64,000 bases of DNA from Medicago truncatula (taxonomy: Eukaryota; Streptophyta; Magnoliopsida; Fabales; Fabaceae), in assembly GCF_003473485.1 (NCBI RefSeq), contig NC_053042.1, positions 46,029,762 through 46,093,761 on the forward strand, written 5' to 3'. Shown here piece after piece: positions 1 to 12,600 of this stretch. The number at the start of each line of letters is the position of its first letter. Within the stretch, counting starts at the first letter, position 1. The position numbers and the translations under genes are program-made. A model generated the notes under the pieces. That model did no database searches and had not been told where the DNA came from. It worked only from the letters and a program-made list of their open reading frames with translations.

Positions 1-2
1 CG

Positions 3-440
3 AGTCAGGTTGAAGACGAGTCTCAACACGAACAGACCGATGAAAGTGATATTAGCATTAAGTTGTTGTCATTGTCAGAAAGGTTTGATGACTTCAGAGC
101 TAATAAAGAAGCTAAACTAGAGGAGTGGCTTGAAGGAACTAGCAAACATGATGATTATTGTGACGCAGATGAAGTAGAAAGAGGTTAGTTTGGTTACACT
201 TGATGAAAACTTCAGCATACACATTCACCAATTGATCTGCTATGCTGTAATACATTCTTTGAACAAACATGATACACCGTTGGATTAATCAATGTATCAC
301 ACTGCATTCTTTTTTCATGAAATTTCAATGTTGATTTCCTTATGTCAACAGGTAAGAAGCTTCTCGAGAATGATGAGAAGATAAATACTGGAAACAGTGG
401 ATTCGAAGGTGAAGTGCTATTGCATGCAGTTCAGCCATGA
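3..440 (+). CDS. 3' end of an unidentified protein gene (last two exons)
   Basis: I see an open frame from base 3 to 183, a GT-AG intron 184-351, and a last exon 352-440 ending in TGA. The frame is kept across the junction by a split Gly codon. The visible 90 residues are acidic and hydrophilic, rich in Glu, Asp, Ser and Lys, with no membrane segment and no catalytic motif. The composition suggests a flexible or coiled C-terminal tail. I do not recognise the family. The 5' part lies outside the window, so neither size nor function can be given. Confidence is good that this is coding, because both exons are open in one frame and share the same amino-acid bias, and low on identity. Confidence 0.6.
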
Positions 441-1084
441 ACCACTAAGATAAGCCTGGTTGTAACATGTTACTCAATTTCAAAGGATTATTACATTTTA
501 GTCCTTAGAGTTTTGGGAAGATTCATTCAAGTCTTATAAATTGTAATAGCAAAATTGACCCTGTTATATGATATTGTTTTTGAAATGTTCAGAGGTCCCT
601 CCTTGTTTTAGTCATTGATAGACACCACAGTTGCAACAGAAGTGACCCGACAATATGATTTGCAAAGTGATTTGTTTCTGTTTGTGTTTCCTTTTCATGT
701 TTTAGTGGCCACATGTGACATTTATGGTGCACTGGTTTATTATTAATATAATACTTTTATTTGTCCAGGCACTTGATATTATCTTTGAGTCTAGTCCAAG
801 TTCACAAGCGATATTCACAGTGCATTAGTTTTCAAGTGATGTGCACAACACACACATATGTTAATTTTGTTTTTGAAAAGTCAATGATTTATTGATAAAG
901 GGATGCATGAAGAATTGTTTTTGGTAGTTGAAAAAGTGTTTATAGGTTCGTCAGTTCAGTGCATTTCCTTCCCGTGTATGAAATAATTATTTTTTGTGCA
1001 ATATATCACGGATAATGTACCTTTCAATTGAAGGCTCGGCTGGATATTCAACATTTTTTTTATTTTTATAGAAATGATATTGTC
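441..1084. other. 3' UTR and intergenic DNA
   Basis: AT-rich DNA following the first gene. It probably holds that gene's 3' UTR and polyadenylation region. I see no further coding frame, RNA gene or complete repeat in it. Confidence 0.4.
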
Positions 1085-1440
1085 AACCTAGAAGATTACA
1101 TTGGAGTAAGTTGGTTCCACGACAAAGTGGTAAGAAAGATGGGGAATGGAAGGAATACGAGTTTTTGGAAAGTTCCAAGGGGGAAACACCATTTTATTTA
1201 AAATATCCGAGACTTTTTGAAATATCAAACCAAAAGGAGGTAACAGCGGAGGAGGTGAAGGGATTGCATAAGCAAATAGTGAATGAGAATTTATATGGCG
1301 GCGGAATTTATTTGTTTTGGAGAATAACCTTCTTAAAAATTTATTGAAAGATTTGGAGGGTCATAGGTGGTCTCACGAGGAGGATGGTTGGATTTGGAGG
1401 GCCGAGGATGGTGAGGCATGCTGAGGATATAGTGGAAGAG
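1085..1440 (+). pseudogene. LINE (non-LTR retrotransposon) relic, region before zf-RVT domain
   Basis: Broken frames on the plus strand carry the sequence style found just before the zinc-binding (zf-RVT) domain of plant LINE ORF2: a VRKxGNGxxTSFW motif, then an RLFxISNQKE motif near 1210-1250, and further on a WSHEEDGWIW motif near 1367-1400. The same motifs occur in better condition on the minus strand at 60201-60569, so the two are probably members of one family. Several frameshifts and stops separate the motifs. The relic stops close to the MITE that begins at 1478. Confidence 0.65.
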
Positions 1441-1477
1441 ATTAAGGTAACATCGTGACGTAGGGTTTGAGGTGGGG

Positions 1478-1946
1478 TTTAGTATGGGAAAGAGAAGTTG
1501 TTTCCTATCATGGGAAAGTTTTTTTTACCATTAGATTAAAGAGGAGTACTAATTTTATCATATAACTGCCTACATCATATTTTTTCTCTCTTTTATGCTA
1601 ATTTTTTTTTCTTGTTTATTAAGATATGAAATTTTAGACCCAGTTACTGCCTACATCATGATAACAAATTCACTCACGTTACCTGGACTATATCACGTTC
1701 ATGAAGATACTTCAAGCCATTTAAAATCTGTCATACCATTTGAATCACTACTCATGGAGGTTGAATGAGGGTGAGGAGTGAATTCCAGATTGTGAGATTG
1801 CTGCAAGTGGTGGGTGAGAGAGATGGAGAAGAGTGAAAAAAAAATTATGTATTGAGTGTCTATGATAAAAGCATGTTCCTTATTAAATCTAATGGTCAGA
1901 AAAAACTTTCCCATGATAGGAAACAAGTATCCTTTCCCATACTAAA
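1478..1946. mobile_element. MITE with about 60-bp terminal inverted repeats
   Basis: The left end (1478-1540) reads TTTAGTATGGGAAAG and continues through a TTTCCTATCATGGGAAAG block and ACCATTAGATTAAA. The same order is found inverted at the right end (1880-1946). No open gene lies between. I could not find a convincing target-site duplication, so the superfamily is not assigned. The right end touches the target site of the next element. Confidence 0.7.
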
Positions 1947-1955
1947 TGCCACCAG

Positions 1956-2506
1956 TAGGGGTGGGAATAGGCCAGGCCAGACTTTGATAGGCCTGAGCCT
2001 GACCTACGAAATAAATCACAAGCCTGAGCCTGGCCTATGGCCTATCATAGGCCGTTTTTCTAGGCCTGGCCTGACCTATTTAAAAGTCTGGACTGGCCTG
2101 AAAGCCTACTTACAGGCCTACTTCACATTAAGGCCATCAAATAGTTCATTTGGCCTACTAAATAGGTTAAACATGTCTTAAAGCCTACTTAAAAGCCTAT
2201 TTCACTACAAGTAAATTTCAACTAGATTAAAGCCTATAACAACAAAGCCTATTAAGGGACTAATAGATAGAGAAAAAGATGTTTATATTTTTAATATATG
2301 CAATTATTTTAATATAAAAAAAATATTTTTCAATAAATAAGTATTAATAGGCCGGCCTATTAGGCTTAACAGTCTTTTTTTGAAGCTTAAGCTTGACCTA
2401 TTTAACTAAACATGCTTTCTAAAAAGCCTAAGCCTATCTACTAAACAGTCCAGGCCAGGCTAGGCCGTAGGCCCCTGTAGGCCGGCCTGGCCTATTCCCA
2501 ACCCTA
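1956..2506. mobile_element. Non-autonomous hAT element, 551 bp, with 8-bp target duplication
   Basis: The ends are inverted repeats: TAGGGGTGGGAATAGGCC at the left and its complement at the right, one base different. An exact 8-bp duplication GCCACCAG stands immediately outside both ends (1948-1955 and 2507-2514). Eight-base duplications and YAGGGGTG-type ends are typical of the hAT superfamily. The interior is made of many copies of an AGGCCTG/CAGGCC-like motif in both orientations and encodes nothing convincing. Confidence 0.88.
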
Positions 2507-2514
2507 GCCACCAG

Positions 2515-3424
2515 GGTTTGAACATATTAAAAATCCCAACTTGTACTATGAATAATGTTGAAACTCAAAAGGTGGATCAAATCAACGAAATGGCAACAAT
2601 GGAGGGATTAAAATTTGCAATTAAGCCTTTTTAACCTCTCCACTGCCATCGAAAGCAAGAAAAATCAAAGTACCATAACCTAGTTTTATATAAAAAAAAG
2701 TATCATAACCTCTTAATAAAATAATGAAAAAATAGTTTACAAGTCTTAATTCAATTGATTAAAATATGAGAATTATTAGATCGAATGTCTTAAGTGTGTT
2801 AATTTTTGATTGCTATACCGTCTATTAAGACAAATGAAAAGAAGTTCCAATAAATTTTTAACTACTATATCCTCCGCGTGCAACTGTCAAGCTCTCAATA
2901 AGAGTTTTAAGGATGCTGCAGCCTGCATACCCAATAGTAAATTAGACCCACGAATTTGATTAAGATAAAAAAGACTTGCACCCTCCCATCTTAACGCTAT
3001 TGACTTTAATATGAATTTTTAACTATGCTGTTACATTAAAAAAATGAAAAAGAAATAAAGAAGCTTATGAGTTTTCATTGAAGCTTAAAAAATGACACTG
3101 GCCTATTTAAAAGTAGAAAACACAAAAAACAACTGTCCTTAAAGTGTGTGACACTTGTCTTAACTCCTACACTTCAGTTCTTGTCTTTTGACCCTACAAA
3201 ACATATTAACACTCACACGTCACATAACTCACACGATGTTGAATTGACCACATGAATACGAATATCCTCTCTTTCTCTCTCACTTTCAACTTTTCCACAC
3301 ACTCGTGATTTCACCGCTCCACAATTTCATAATCTTAAATAAACCGTTTTCTCCTTCACTTTTAATTTAATAATAACAAATCACCGTTCCGCCACCGCGC
3401 TTATTCCAAACGCGCTTTTCCGCT
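2515..3424. other. Upstream region of SDP6
   Basis: AT-rich intergenic DNA that should contain the promoter and 5' UTR of the downstream dehydrogenase gene. A pyrimidine-rich stretch (about 3265-3300) is a likely leader. I see no clear repeat pair or other gene. Confidence 0.4.
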
Positions 3425-6400
3425 ATGACGAGAATGAAAAAACTCAGCCTCGCCGCTGGTGCAGTAATCGCCACCACATACGGTGGCACTTTGATCCTTC
3501 AAAATCCCTCAATCTCCTCCAGCGACTCCGGTTCCCTTCAAGCTCTTCGGCAGAAGCTACACGCTCCGGATGCCATTGTTCCGTCGAGGGAAACGCAGCA
3601 GTCGGTGTTGATAGCTGCCAGTAAGGCGAATCCTCTTGATGTTCTTGTTATTGGCGGTGGTGCCACTGGTGCCGGTGCCGCGCTTGATGCCGTGACACGT
3701 GGACTCAAGGTTGGGCTCGTTGAACGGGAGGATTTCGCTTCCGGAACTTCGTCGCGATCCACGAAGCTTCTTCATGGAGGTACGTAACGTGCGCAAGTTT
3801 GGTTGCAAATTTACAATATAATAATAGTAATAATAATGAATGAATCATGCGTGTTTAGATAATGGATTTTTTTGTTTTTTATTTGATAAATAGTTTTAAC
3901 GTGTGATTATGACTTATGATGATGAAATCTGTAATTTAAAATATTCAATTGTATATAATATAATTTCTTGCTTAATGAATCAACATGTTTTTTTTTTTAT
4001 TTTTTATTTTTAATGAGAGTGCAGTGCAACATGTGTGAAAATATAAACATCTGGTAACTGAACACAACTAACTATATTGTCTTGTAGCACCAAAACTTTT
4101 GATCGAATACCTGTTAGGACAGATGTTGGTGTGTTATAGTGTCACACGACACTGACCCTTGTGATTACATTGAATTATGCATTTTTTCAAATTATTATCG
4201 ATGTTGATGCATTGGTGTGCATGTCGTGTCCAGTGTATGTGCCTGTGTCCGTGTTTCATATTATTGTTTCTTTTGGGATCTGATTTGTGCCTAATAATAT
4301 TGTGTTTTGACTGCTGATGTATTGAAAACGAGTCTTCCATAGCAAATGATACAATTTGCACAATGTGGTGTGGAAATATGCAAATGTAGAAGCACCAACT
4401 TGTGTTTTATATAAAACCATTCATGAACTCTACACCCAATAATTTAAACTTTTATGAAGGTTGATGACTAGATTTTTTATTATTTTCCCTCTCGCCTTCA
4501 ACTGAACCCTGTTTGAAATGAATTTTGGATAATTGAGCCCTTGTTTCCCATTTCTAATATCAGTGTTTTTGTGAACTGTTAGGTGTTCGTTACTTGGAGA
4601 AAGCCGTCTTTAATCTTGACTTTGGACAATACAAGTTAGTACTTCATGCACTTGATGAGCGTAAACGGGTTATTGAAAATGCACCACACCTATGCCATGC
4701 ATTGCCGTGCATGACACCGTGTTTTAGCTGGTTTGAAGTAGTGTACTACTGGGCGGGCTTGAAAATGTACGATTTGGTCGCAGGAAGACAACTGCTGCAC
4801 TTATCAAGATATTATTCTACAAAAGAATCTGTTGATCTCTTCCCCACTCTATTAAGGGAGGGAAAGGATAGAAGCCTAAGGGGCACAGTTGTTTATTATG
4901 ATGGGCAGATGAATGATTCACGTCTTAATGTTGGAGTGGCTTGCACTGCTGCTTTAGCTGGTGCGGCAGTGCTTAACCATGCGGAAGTGGTATCCTTACT
5001 GAAGGATGATGCTGGAGAACGAATAATTGGTGCACGAGTTCGAGATAATTTAACCGGTAAGTTTTCTTTTAATTTCTAATTGTTACCACATCCTCATCCC
5101 ATAAGTGAATAAACCTCTGCAGTCGGAGGAGAACAGTTGGTCTTATTGTAAAATAAATGTGAAACTCTAGTGTTTGCTTTTGTGTATACTTCGAAATAGT
5201 TTTTATATACAAGGTTTTTAGTTTTATCGATAGGCTTTTTTCACTTACTAAGCAATTGACCAACGTCATCTAACAATAGGTATACTAGTTAATATTGACT
5301 GAAAGATGAATAACTTTCCCGTCAGTGTGGGATGTATGATAAAATAAATGCAGCTTCTTTTAAGAATAAAAAGTAAAATTTAATTATTTTACCCTGATAA
5401 TTAATTACATTTGTTTGCTATTTTCTGTAATGCAGGAGAGGAGTTTGATACATATGCAAAAGTGATTGTGAATGCAAGCGGGCCATTTTGTGACGCTGTA
5501 AGGAAAATGGTCGACAAAAATGCAAAAGAAATGATTGCTCCTAGCAGTGGTGTACATATTACACTCCCTGATTACTATTCTCCTGAGGGAATGGGCTTAA
5601 TTGTTCCCAAAACTAAGGATGGACGTGTTGTTTTCATGCTTCCATGGATGGGACGAACCATTGCTGGAACTACAGATTCTAGTACTAGCATTACATATCT
5701 TCCAGAACCGCATGAAGATGAAATACAATTTATATTGGATGCAATATCTGATTACCTTAATGTTAAGGTATGTTGTACCTGCCAGTATAGATAATTTTTT
5801 TAACTCATTACGTGTTCTTACTTTCTGAAGAGTCGGTATGGATAAAACACATTGATGTTGTTTAATTCATGTAGCTAATCCCACCTATAGGAAAGGCTGT
5901 AGTTTTTTTATTTTTTTTTAATGTTTTTTTACTCTTATTTCTGATGTTTAGATTAATAACTACAAGTTCTCTGAGATATTACTTGTTTGTAAGTATGTTA
6001 GATTGTCCTAGAAAAAAAAATGGAAGACTCTATTTCTTATTTAATTATGTATGTCCTTTTGATTCTTGATTAAATGCAAGCCAACTGATGCTGCTGAGCT
6101 GCCAATCAATCTAGATGTCATTTTAAAATATACCCCCTCTGTTCCTAAGTATAAGACCCTCACGAGTTTTTTCTTTGTTCCTTTCTAAAAGACCATATTT
6201 GAATTTTCAACTACATTAATTATTTATTAACTAGCATACCCCTAATTAAGTTACATCTTTTTCTGCAATCTCTAATAAATACTCTTAATATAAACATTAG
6301 CTAATTCTTTCTCTTGAAGGATAAACTTGTAAAAACAATGCCAATTATTAACAAATTTAATATACCTACCAACTTCCTTAATTCCCATGATTTACTCAAG

Positions 6401-8395
6401 GGGAGATCCTATATTTAGGGACGGAGCTAATATATATACGTGTGTGTGTGAGAGAGAGCGCGTGTGTGTTGCATTTTCGGTCTTACACTGTTGGCTAACA
6501 GGGAATAAATAACGATGGAAATTTTTTAGGTTCGCCGCGTTGATGTTCTTTCTGCTTGGAGTGGCATTCGCCCATTAGCAGTGGATCCAACAGCAAAAAG
6601 TACTGAGAGTATCTCAAGGGACCATGTTGTCTGTGAGGATTACCCTGGTTTGGTCACCATCACCGGCGGCAAGTGGACTACCTATCGTAGGTAATGATTT
6701 AACAGCAGCTTGTTGAAGTTTGTTTAGATGTGGTTTCACTGACTAGGCATGACATGTCATTGTACTGGTAATCTAGTTACTCTAGTTTATATTTACATCA
6801 CACAAAAGTTTCTATGCATATTAATATTGTTATGATCTCTGTGTTTCAGCATGGCAGAAGATGCTGTTGATGCAGCTATAAAGTCTGGAAAGCTGACCCC
6901 CGCCAATGGATGTGTGACCAACAATCTCTGCATTGTTGGTGGTGAAGGGTGGGAGCCTTCTTCTTTTACAGTTCTTGCTCAACAGTATAAGCGCATGAAA
7001 AGTACATATAGTGGTAAAGTTGTCCCTGGGGTAATGGACTCTGCTGCTGCAAGGCATTTGTCTCATGCATATGGAACATTGGCTGAGCGTGTGGCTGCCA
7101 TCGCTCAGGTTTGCTTTTATTGCTTTATATTTCTCATTGTTATTTTCATTAAGCAACAAAGCATTTACATATGCATCTTACATAAAATGGACCGGGTGAT
7201 TTTGTACCATCTTCGCTTTGGAGCTATGTTTACAACTTTTCAGTTACTTTTGGGATTCTCACACTTTAAATGAACACAGTGCTCTGCTTTGTGTTTTTCT
7301 TTCCATTTCTTATATTTAATGATGACGTACCTTTATCCTTATGCCACTATAATTTCGTTTTAAAATAGTTCAACGGTTTTCTATTTTGGTTGAGCTTGTT
7401 TGCATTGTTTTAGAATTTCAAAAGAATTTGCCTAAATGACACCATTAGTACCGTGGTCAAAATTGAAAACACTTTTGCATGCAATTTGGATAGAAATGAT
7501 GCATCAGGTGAAAATTGAGGTAGCCCCTGTCATGGAAAAGATGATAGAATTTTGCCTTTGGTGATTTGGGCATGTGTGGAAAAGAGCTTAAAAAGCCTCA
7601 GTGAGGAGGTTGCATCAGATGAAGAGTAGTCTAATAATTTAAGGTTGAGGGAAACTAAAAAAATCGAATGTTGAACCATAAAAAATGATTTAGATTTAAA
7701 CAGTTAATCATTAGACATGATCTTTTTAAAAGAATAACCAATCCCACACAATTGAAAAAAAAAACCCTTTGCTGTTATTTTTGTAAGGTGTATCATTTTG
7801 CCAAGTTACAAGACTTCATATTACAGTCTGGTGACGGGTTGATGTGATTTTTTAGATCATGCTATTGATTGTAAATAAAAGATCTTGTAAACCATAGTAA
7901 GGCCGTTCATTTCAATTCTCTTGCGTTTTTATGTTTACTTTGGGAGTGGTGGTGTTGATATTCCAACATCCTCTTTTGAGATATTTTTGTAGTGTTATTT
8001 ATGGTAATAATAATAATGTTTATCAGCTTCATGGGTGTTATAGAAGGTTTGTCAGCTTCTGCTTTTCATAAAATTGACTACATTTTGTGTTTCAGAATGA
8101 AAATTTGGGCAAGCGACTTGCCCACGGTTACCCATATCTGGAGGCAGAGGTAGCTTACTGTGCTCGTAATGAATACTGTGAATCTGCTATCGATTTCATT
8201 GCAAGGAGGACTCGTCTTGCTTTCCTTGAAACTGATGCAGCAAGAAGGGCATTGCCTCGTGTGATCGAAATATTGGCAAATGAACACAAATGGGACAAAC
8301 CAAGGCAGAAGGAAGAGTTGCAGAAGGCTACAGATTTTTTGAAGACTTTTAAATCCTCAAAAAATGCCCAGTTTCATGATGGGAAGCACAGTTAG
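3425..8395 (+). CDS. SDP6: FAD-dependent glycerol-3-phosphate dehydrogenase, mitochondrial (SDP6 type)
   Basis: Oxidises glycerol-3-phosphate to dihydroxyacetone phosphate on the mitochondrial inner membrane and passes electrons to ubiquinone; in plants it is needed to use glycerol from seed oil. Six exons: 3425-3779, 4583-5056, 5436-5767, 6530-6690, 6850-7108, 8096-8395, all GT-AG and in phase, giving 626 residues, close to the family length. Residues 1-70 form a basic, hydroxylated leader with a hydrophobic stretch. The FAD-binding GGGATGAG motif is at 77-84, followed by a conserved [14 protein letters not shown] block. Later conserved blocks are [21 protein letters not shown] and the GGKWTTYR motif at the exon 4/5 junction. 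The C-terminal domain ends in exon 6. Nothing is missing, so I read it as functional. Confidence 0.96.
4098..4262. repeat. Dispersed GTGTC-rich repeat in SDP6 intron 1
   Basis: Rich in GTGTC/GACAC words, with a GTGATTACATTGAATTATG block and a closing GTCCGTGTTTCATA block. A shorter relative with the same two blocks lies in intron 1 of the next gene (10172-10268). No coding content. Confidence 0.5.
6133..6427. mobile_element. Stowaway-like (Tc1/mariner-type) MITE in SDP6 intron 3
   Basis: The left end reads CCCCCTCTGTTCCTAAGTAT and the right end is the inverted form, ending ATATTTAGGGACGGAGC. The element lies between TA dinucleotides (6131-6132 and 6428-6429), as expected for TA-targeting elements. 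About 295 bp, no coding capacity. A microsatellite (TG then GA) follows it at about 6438-6468. Confidence 0.7.
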
Positions 8396-9633
8396 TAAGT
8401 GCAAAAAACAACACATATCTGTTAACTATACGTTAATGATGGCGCCGTCACATACCAAACATTTTGATAGTGTTAACTAATTTTTGTGTAATTTTTCTCA
8501 GGTTGAGGACTTTGATGAACCTGAAAGTTTTCACATGACAAACATTTTGGTATTCATTTCCGCTGATCAATTGGTGAATATGCCCACTATAGAAAGTGGC
8601 TATATACATTTAAAATCAACTTCTACACGAATTTGTCTCGAATTTGCCTGCAAAAATAATGCTTGCAAGTTGGATAGATTTTTTTGCACAGTTACCTGCC
8701 ATAATAATTTTCTTGAGATTGATTAGACTCTCTACCTCGCCAAAGTTGTCCACGAGATAAGGACTTGAGGGTTATGTTTTTGGTTTGACTCTGATCTGTA
8801 CATTTTGTTGTCCTTTTCTCCATAATATTTGATGTCAATTAACATTGAAAATTTACTCAAGCGAAGGAGTGCTTCATGATACTTCGATATGGATTGAGAT
8901 TATCTGCATGTTAAGCTTTGTTACATTACATATAATAGAAAAAGATAGTAGGTTATTTTACTATGGTATTTAAGAAAACAGTATTTTGGATGGATAAACA
9001 ATTTATTTGCGGCTTACAGCACAAAAGCTTATCATGATAAGTGCTTATGTATAAGCTTGCTTAAACTATTTTTATAACGAAACAAAAATAACATTAAATT
9101 GTTTTTGTATATTCTATAAGTTGTTTTATATTGGAGAGTTTATAAAATACGTTGAAAAAAGCTTAAGAAAATTGTTATTTTCATAAATTCTTCCGGTCTT
9201 ACAAAACTTAATGTCGGTAATTAAATTCAAACATGTTAATCCAAACAGATCCTATACGTAAAAAAAAAATAAAAAAAATCATTATATATAAGTTTCTTTA
9301 GTCGTATACAAATAATGAAATTTTATGATATGTTCACTCTTGACTATCATTTACTTTTTACTAGACAAACTAAGTTCATATTATTATTATCCAACAAAAC
9401 TATTTTACTTTACATTATGATTTATGATAAATAAAAGAAAGAGATATTAATATTTTGTTATGTCGAGTAGTAAGCTGTGGAAGTATAAATGAATTGAGAG
9501 AGAGCTATCAAAATATTACTGAGGGAACCCATACTATTCCCCGGGTATGCAAAGCCAACGGATAAGATAGAAAAGAACGAGAGCAGCTACAGATACAATT
9601 CCCAGTTTTGTTTTGCGGCAATTTGAAAAAGAA
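8396..9633. other. SDP6 3' UTR and SDP6-SVR1 intergenic region
   Basis: Begins with a probable 3' UTR intron of SDP6 (donor GTAAGT at 8395-8400, acceptor AG at 8500-8501), then UTR sequence and AT-rich intergenic DNA including a MITE-like repeat at 8985-9254. The stretch 9460-9633 should hold the promoter and leader of SVR1. Confidence 0.45.
8985..9254. repeat. MITE-like repeat with TTTGGAT ends
   Basis: The left edge reads TTTTGGATGGATAAACA and the right edge TGTTAATCCAAACAGATCC, an imperfect inverted pair. The inner words AAGTGCTTATGTATAAGCT and ATAAGTTGTTT recur in VPS33 intron 3 (15425-15640), which identifies a shared family. Confidence 0.5.
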
Positions 9634-12600
9634 ATGGGTTCAGCGGCAACAATGGCGATGACAGCACTCTATTTCACCACCATCAAATCAACCAAACTCA
9701 CTTCTACCTTCCGCACTCTCCCCCGCTTCACTTGTTCCTCCTCTTCCAAATTCAACATCTCTTTCTCTCCCTCTAACCCCAAACCCAAGCCTACTCCTCA
9801 GCCCAAAACTCAAACCCCCCACGACGACGATGACGAAGGTCCTCTCATGATTCCGTGGATTGTTCGCGGCGAAGATGGCAACTTCAAGCTTCTATCAGAG
9901 CCTCCTCCCAGTTTTCTCAAAGAAATGGCTAATGCTCAAACCGGTACCAAAAAATCAGAGAAGGACCAAATTACCAAAAACAAGAAGAAGGGTGAAAAAG
10001 AAACCAAGATTCGTGCGGTCACAGCGCCGCCTAAATATTCTAAAGCTGCAAGGAGATTCTATAATGAAAATATTAAGGACGACTCCGGTACTCGTCTCAG
10101 TAAGGTTCTTGCCGCCTCCGGAGGTGATATTTCGTTACCATTTACTTCCAATTTCTATAATGTTTTAACAAAGGCGTGTCCGGTGTTCGACTCAGTCACA
10201 ACATTTGTCACATCTGATTACATTCAATTATGTTATTTTCTGTGTCAATGTCGTGTATGGTGTCTACGTGTGCTTCATAGCTTCTAAATCATTTTGTAAA
10301 GTGTAAAGTTGTTTTAAACTCTTCATAATTGTTTAATAATATTCGGATTGTATCAGAACTTAATGTTTTTATATGAAACAGAAATAACAACATAATCGAA
10401 CTTGTTTAGCTTGAAAAGTAGGGAGGCTTAGTTATTTGAATTAAAAAATGCATCTAATGAGCCAAAATATTGGACTAAATGTGCGTAGCTAAATTTGTAA
10501 TCGTGCTCTTCTGTTTTCAGTTGCATCTAGGAGAAGCTGTGAAGACCTTATTTTTAAAGGCAAGGTTACCGTTAATGGTTCTGTCTGTAATACACCTCAG
10601 GTTTGTTCCCCGCCGTTATGAAATTTCACCAAATTAGGTTTTTTAGCAGCATAGTGTTAGTGTTGATATACCATGATTTCATTGATCACTTCATGGATTA
10701 GAGCTTTTAGGTCCATTTTATGTAAGCAGGTATTAATCAGAACTAGTCAATATTGTTTAAGGTAGTATACTAGTTGGTTATGACTAGTTAGAAGTTGGTT
10801 ATATTAGTTATACGTTAGGATCACTATATAAGGTGCATCCTATGCCATCATATCAATTTTTTATTCAATCATAACTAACTAGTATACTACCTTAAACAAT
10901 ATTGACTACTAATTCTAATTAATATCTAACTATATCTAACATTGCTTTTAAAAAAGCTATATGATTTTGTTTTTCAGTTTTTCTTCTTCTAGAAACTAAT
11001 GTTTTTGGCTTATGAGAAAAACACTTTTGTGGTGTGTAGACTAAAGTGGATCCCTCAAAGGATAATATCTATGTCAATGGAAGCCGCCTTCCTAAGAGGC
11101 AGCCTCACAAAGTTTATCTTGCCTTGAACAAACCAAAAGGGTATGTAAAATGATATGATATCCTATGCAAATGAATTCAAAAGGGTATGTAATATGATAT
11201 CCTATCCTGATAAGTGATGCAATTACATTTTCACAGGTACATATGCTCATCTGGGGAAAAGGAGTCTAAATCTGTTATAAGTCTATTTGATGATTTTTTG
11301 AGCAGTTGGGTATGTGTCACTTTGAGCTTTATTTATATTTAATTATAGACAGTGTTCTTTCTTTTTTTACTTGGTAGAAATCTTTTGAGATGATATGTAA
11401 TTTTCCGTCTTTTTAGGATGTAGTTTTATATTTCTCCATTTATAATAATGTTCTCTCCATCACCTGAAAACAATTTTATTTCTAGGATAAAAAGCATCCA
11501 GGTGTACCCCCACCAAGATTATTTACTGTAGGGCGCCTTGATGTTGCTACTACTGGGTTACTTATTGTGACTAATGATGGTATGTGGTTTCTTGTGAAAG
11601 CAATTTTATCTCTGTTGAGTGAACAGTGGTTCTGTTAATCTAAACAAACAGTTTCATCTAATACTTTATCCAATGGTTCTTGTTCGCAGGAGATTTTGCT
11701 CAAAAACTTTCACATCCGTCATCTAATTTTTCAAAAGAGTGAGTTATGAGTTTGACTTGTGTATTTTTTTTCCTGAACTTTTTCATTAGTTTGGATCGGT
11801 ATCTTATCTATGGGAACAGAAAGAATACATCACAAGATTCGTACTTGGACTTTATAAATGCTTTCTAATTTGATATTTTTCTGTGACTTAAATCATTATG
11901 ATTTATGTATGGCTTATGTTATTTTTCGTTTTTGGTCTGTGTTATTATTTCTAAGATAATTAAAGTTCTCCATTCCTGTGAATTCTCTCATTTTCCAAAA
12001 CATTACATTTGTTTGATCAGATACATTGCAACAGTTGATGGTCTAGTTCATAAGAGGCACTTAACAGCCATAAGTGAGGGAACAACAATTGAGGGCGTCC
12101 ATTGTGTACCTGATAGTGTAGAGTTACTTCCACGTATGCCGGATACACAAAGATCTCGACTTCGTATTGTGGTAAATATATCTATTTTTGATCTACTATA
12201 TCAATTATGCCACCCAACACTGGTTGTGAATTTTTAACCACCACATTAGCTGATTATGACATGATATCTTGAACTATAGTTTCCTGATGCATAACGTTAA
12301 TAAAGTTGTCTTTTAATCCATACTTAGTGTTTTAGGAATATGGTATACCGTAAGTATGAAGTTATTGACTATGTTTCATGTGACACTACTTTGGATCAAT
12401 TCTAGTAGATGCTGCCACACATACCTAGATATCTCTGCATTGAAATTTTGATTTTCTTTGACTGCAGTCATAGGTTGAAATGTTTTAATAGTTATATGAT
12501 TTTGAGTATTTTAATTTTCCGCCTCTTATTTAAACTTCAAAGCAAAGGAACTCTCAAGTGAATATTTTTTTTTCTTTTTCTTTTTTCTGAATACCCCATT

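Noticed and set aside
8484-8726. 80-codon open frame after SDP6
   Set aside because: It lies in the 3' UTR of SDP6 and lacks any recognisable domain; the SDP6 stop is kept with or without splicing.
9613-9633. Upstream extension of the SVR1 frame from a TTG codon
   Set aside because: Plant nuclear genes start at ATG; the first ATG of the frame is 9634 and opens a good transit peptide.
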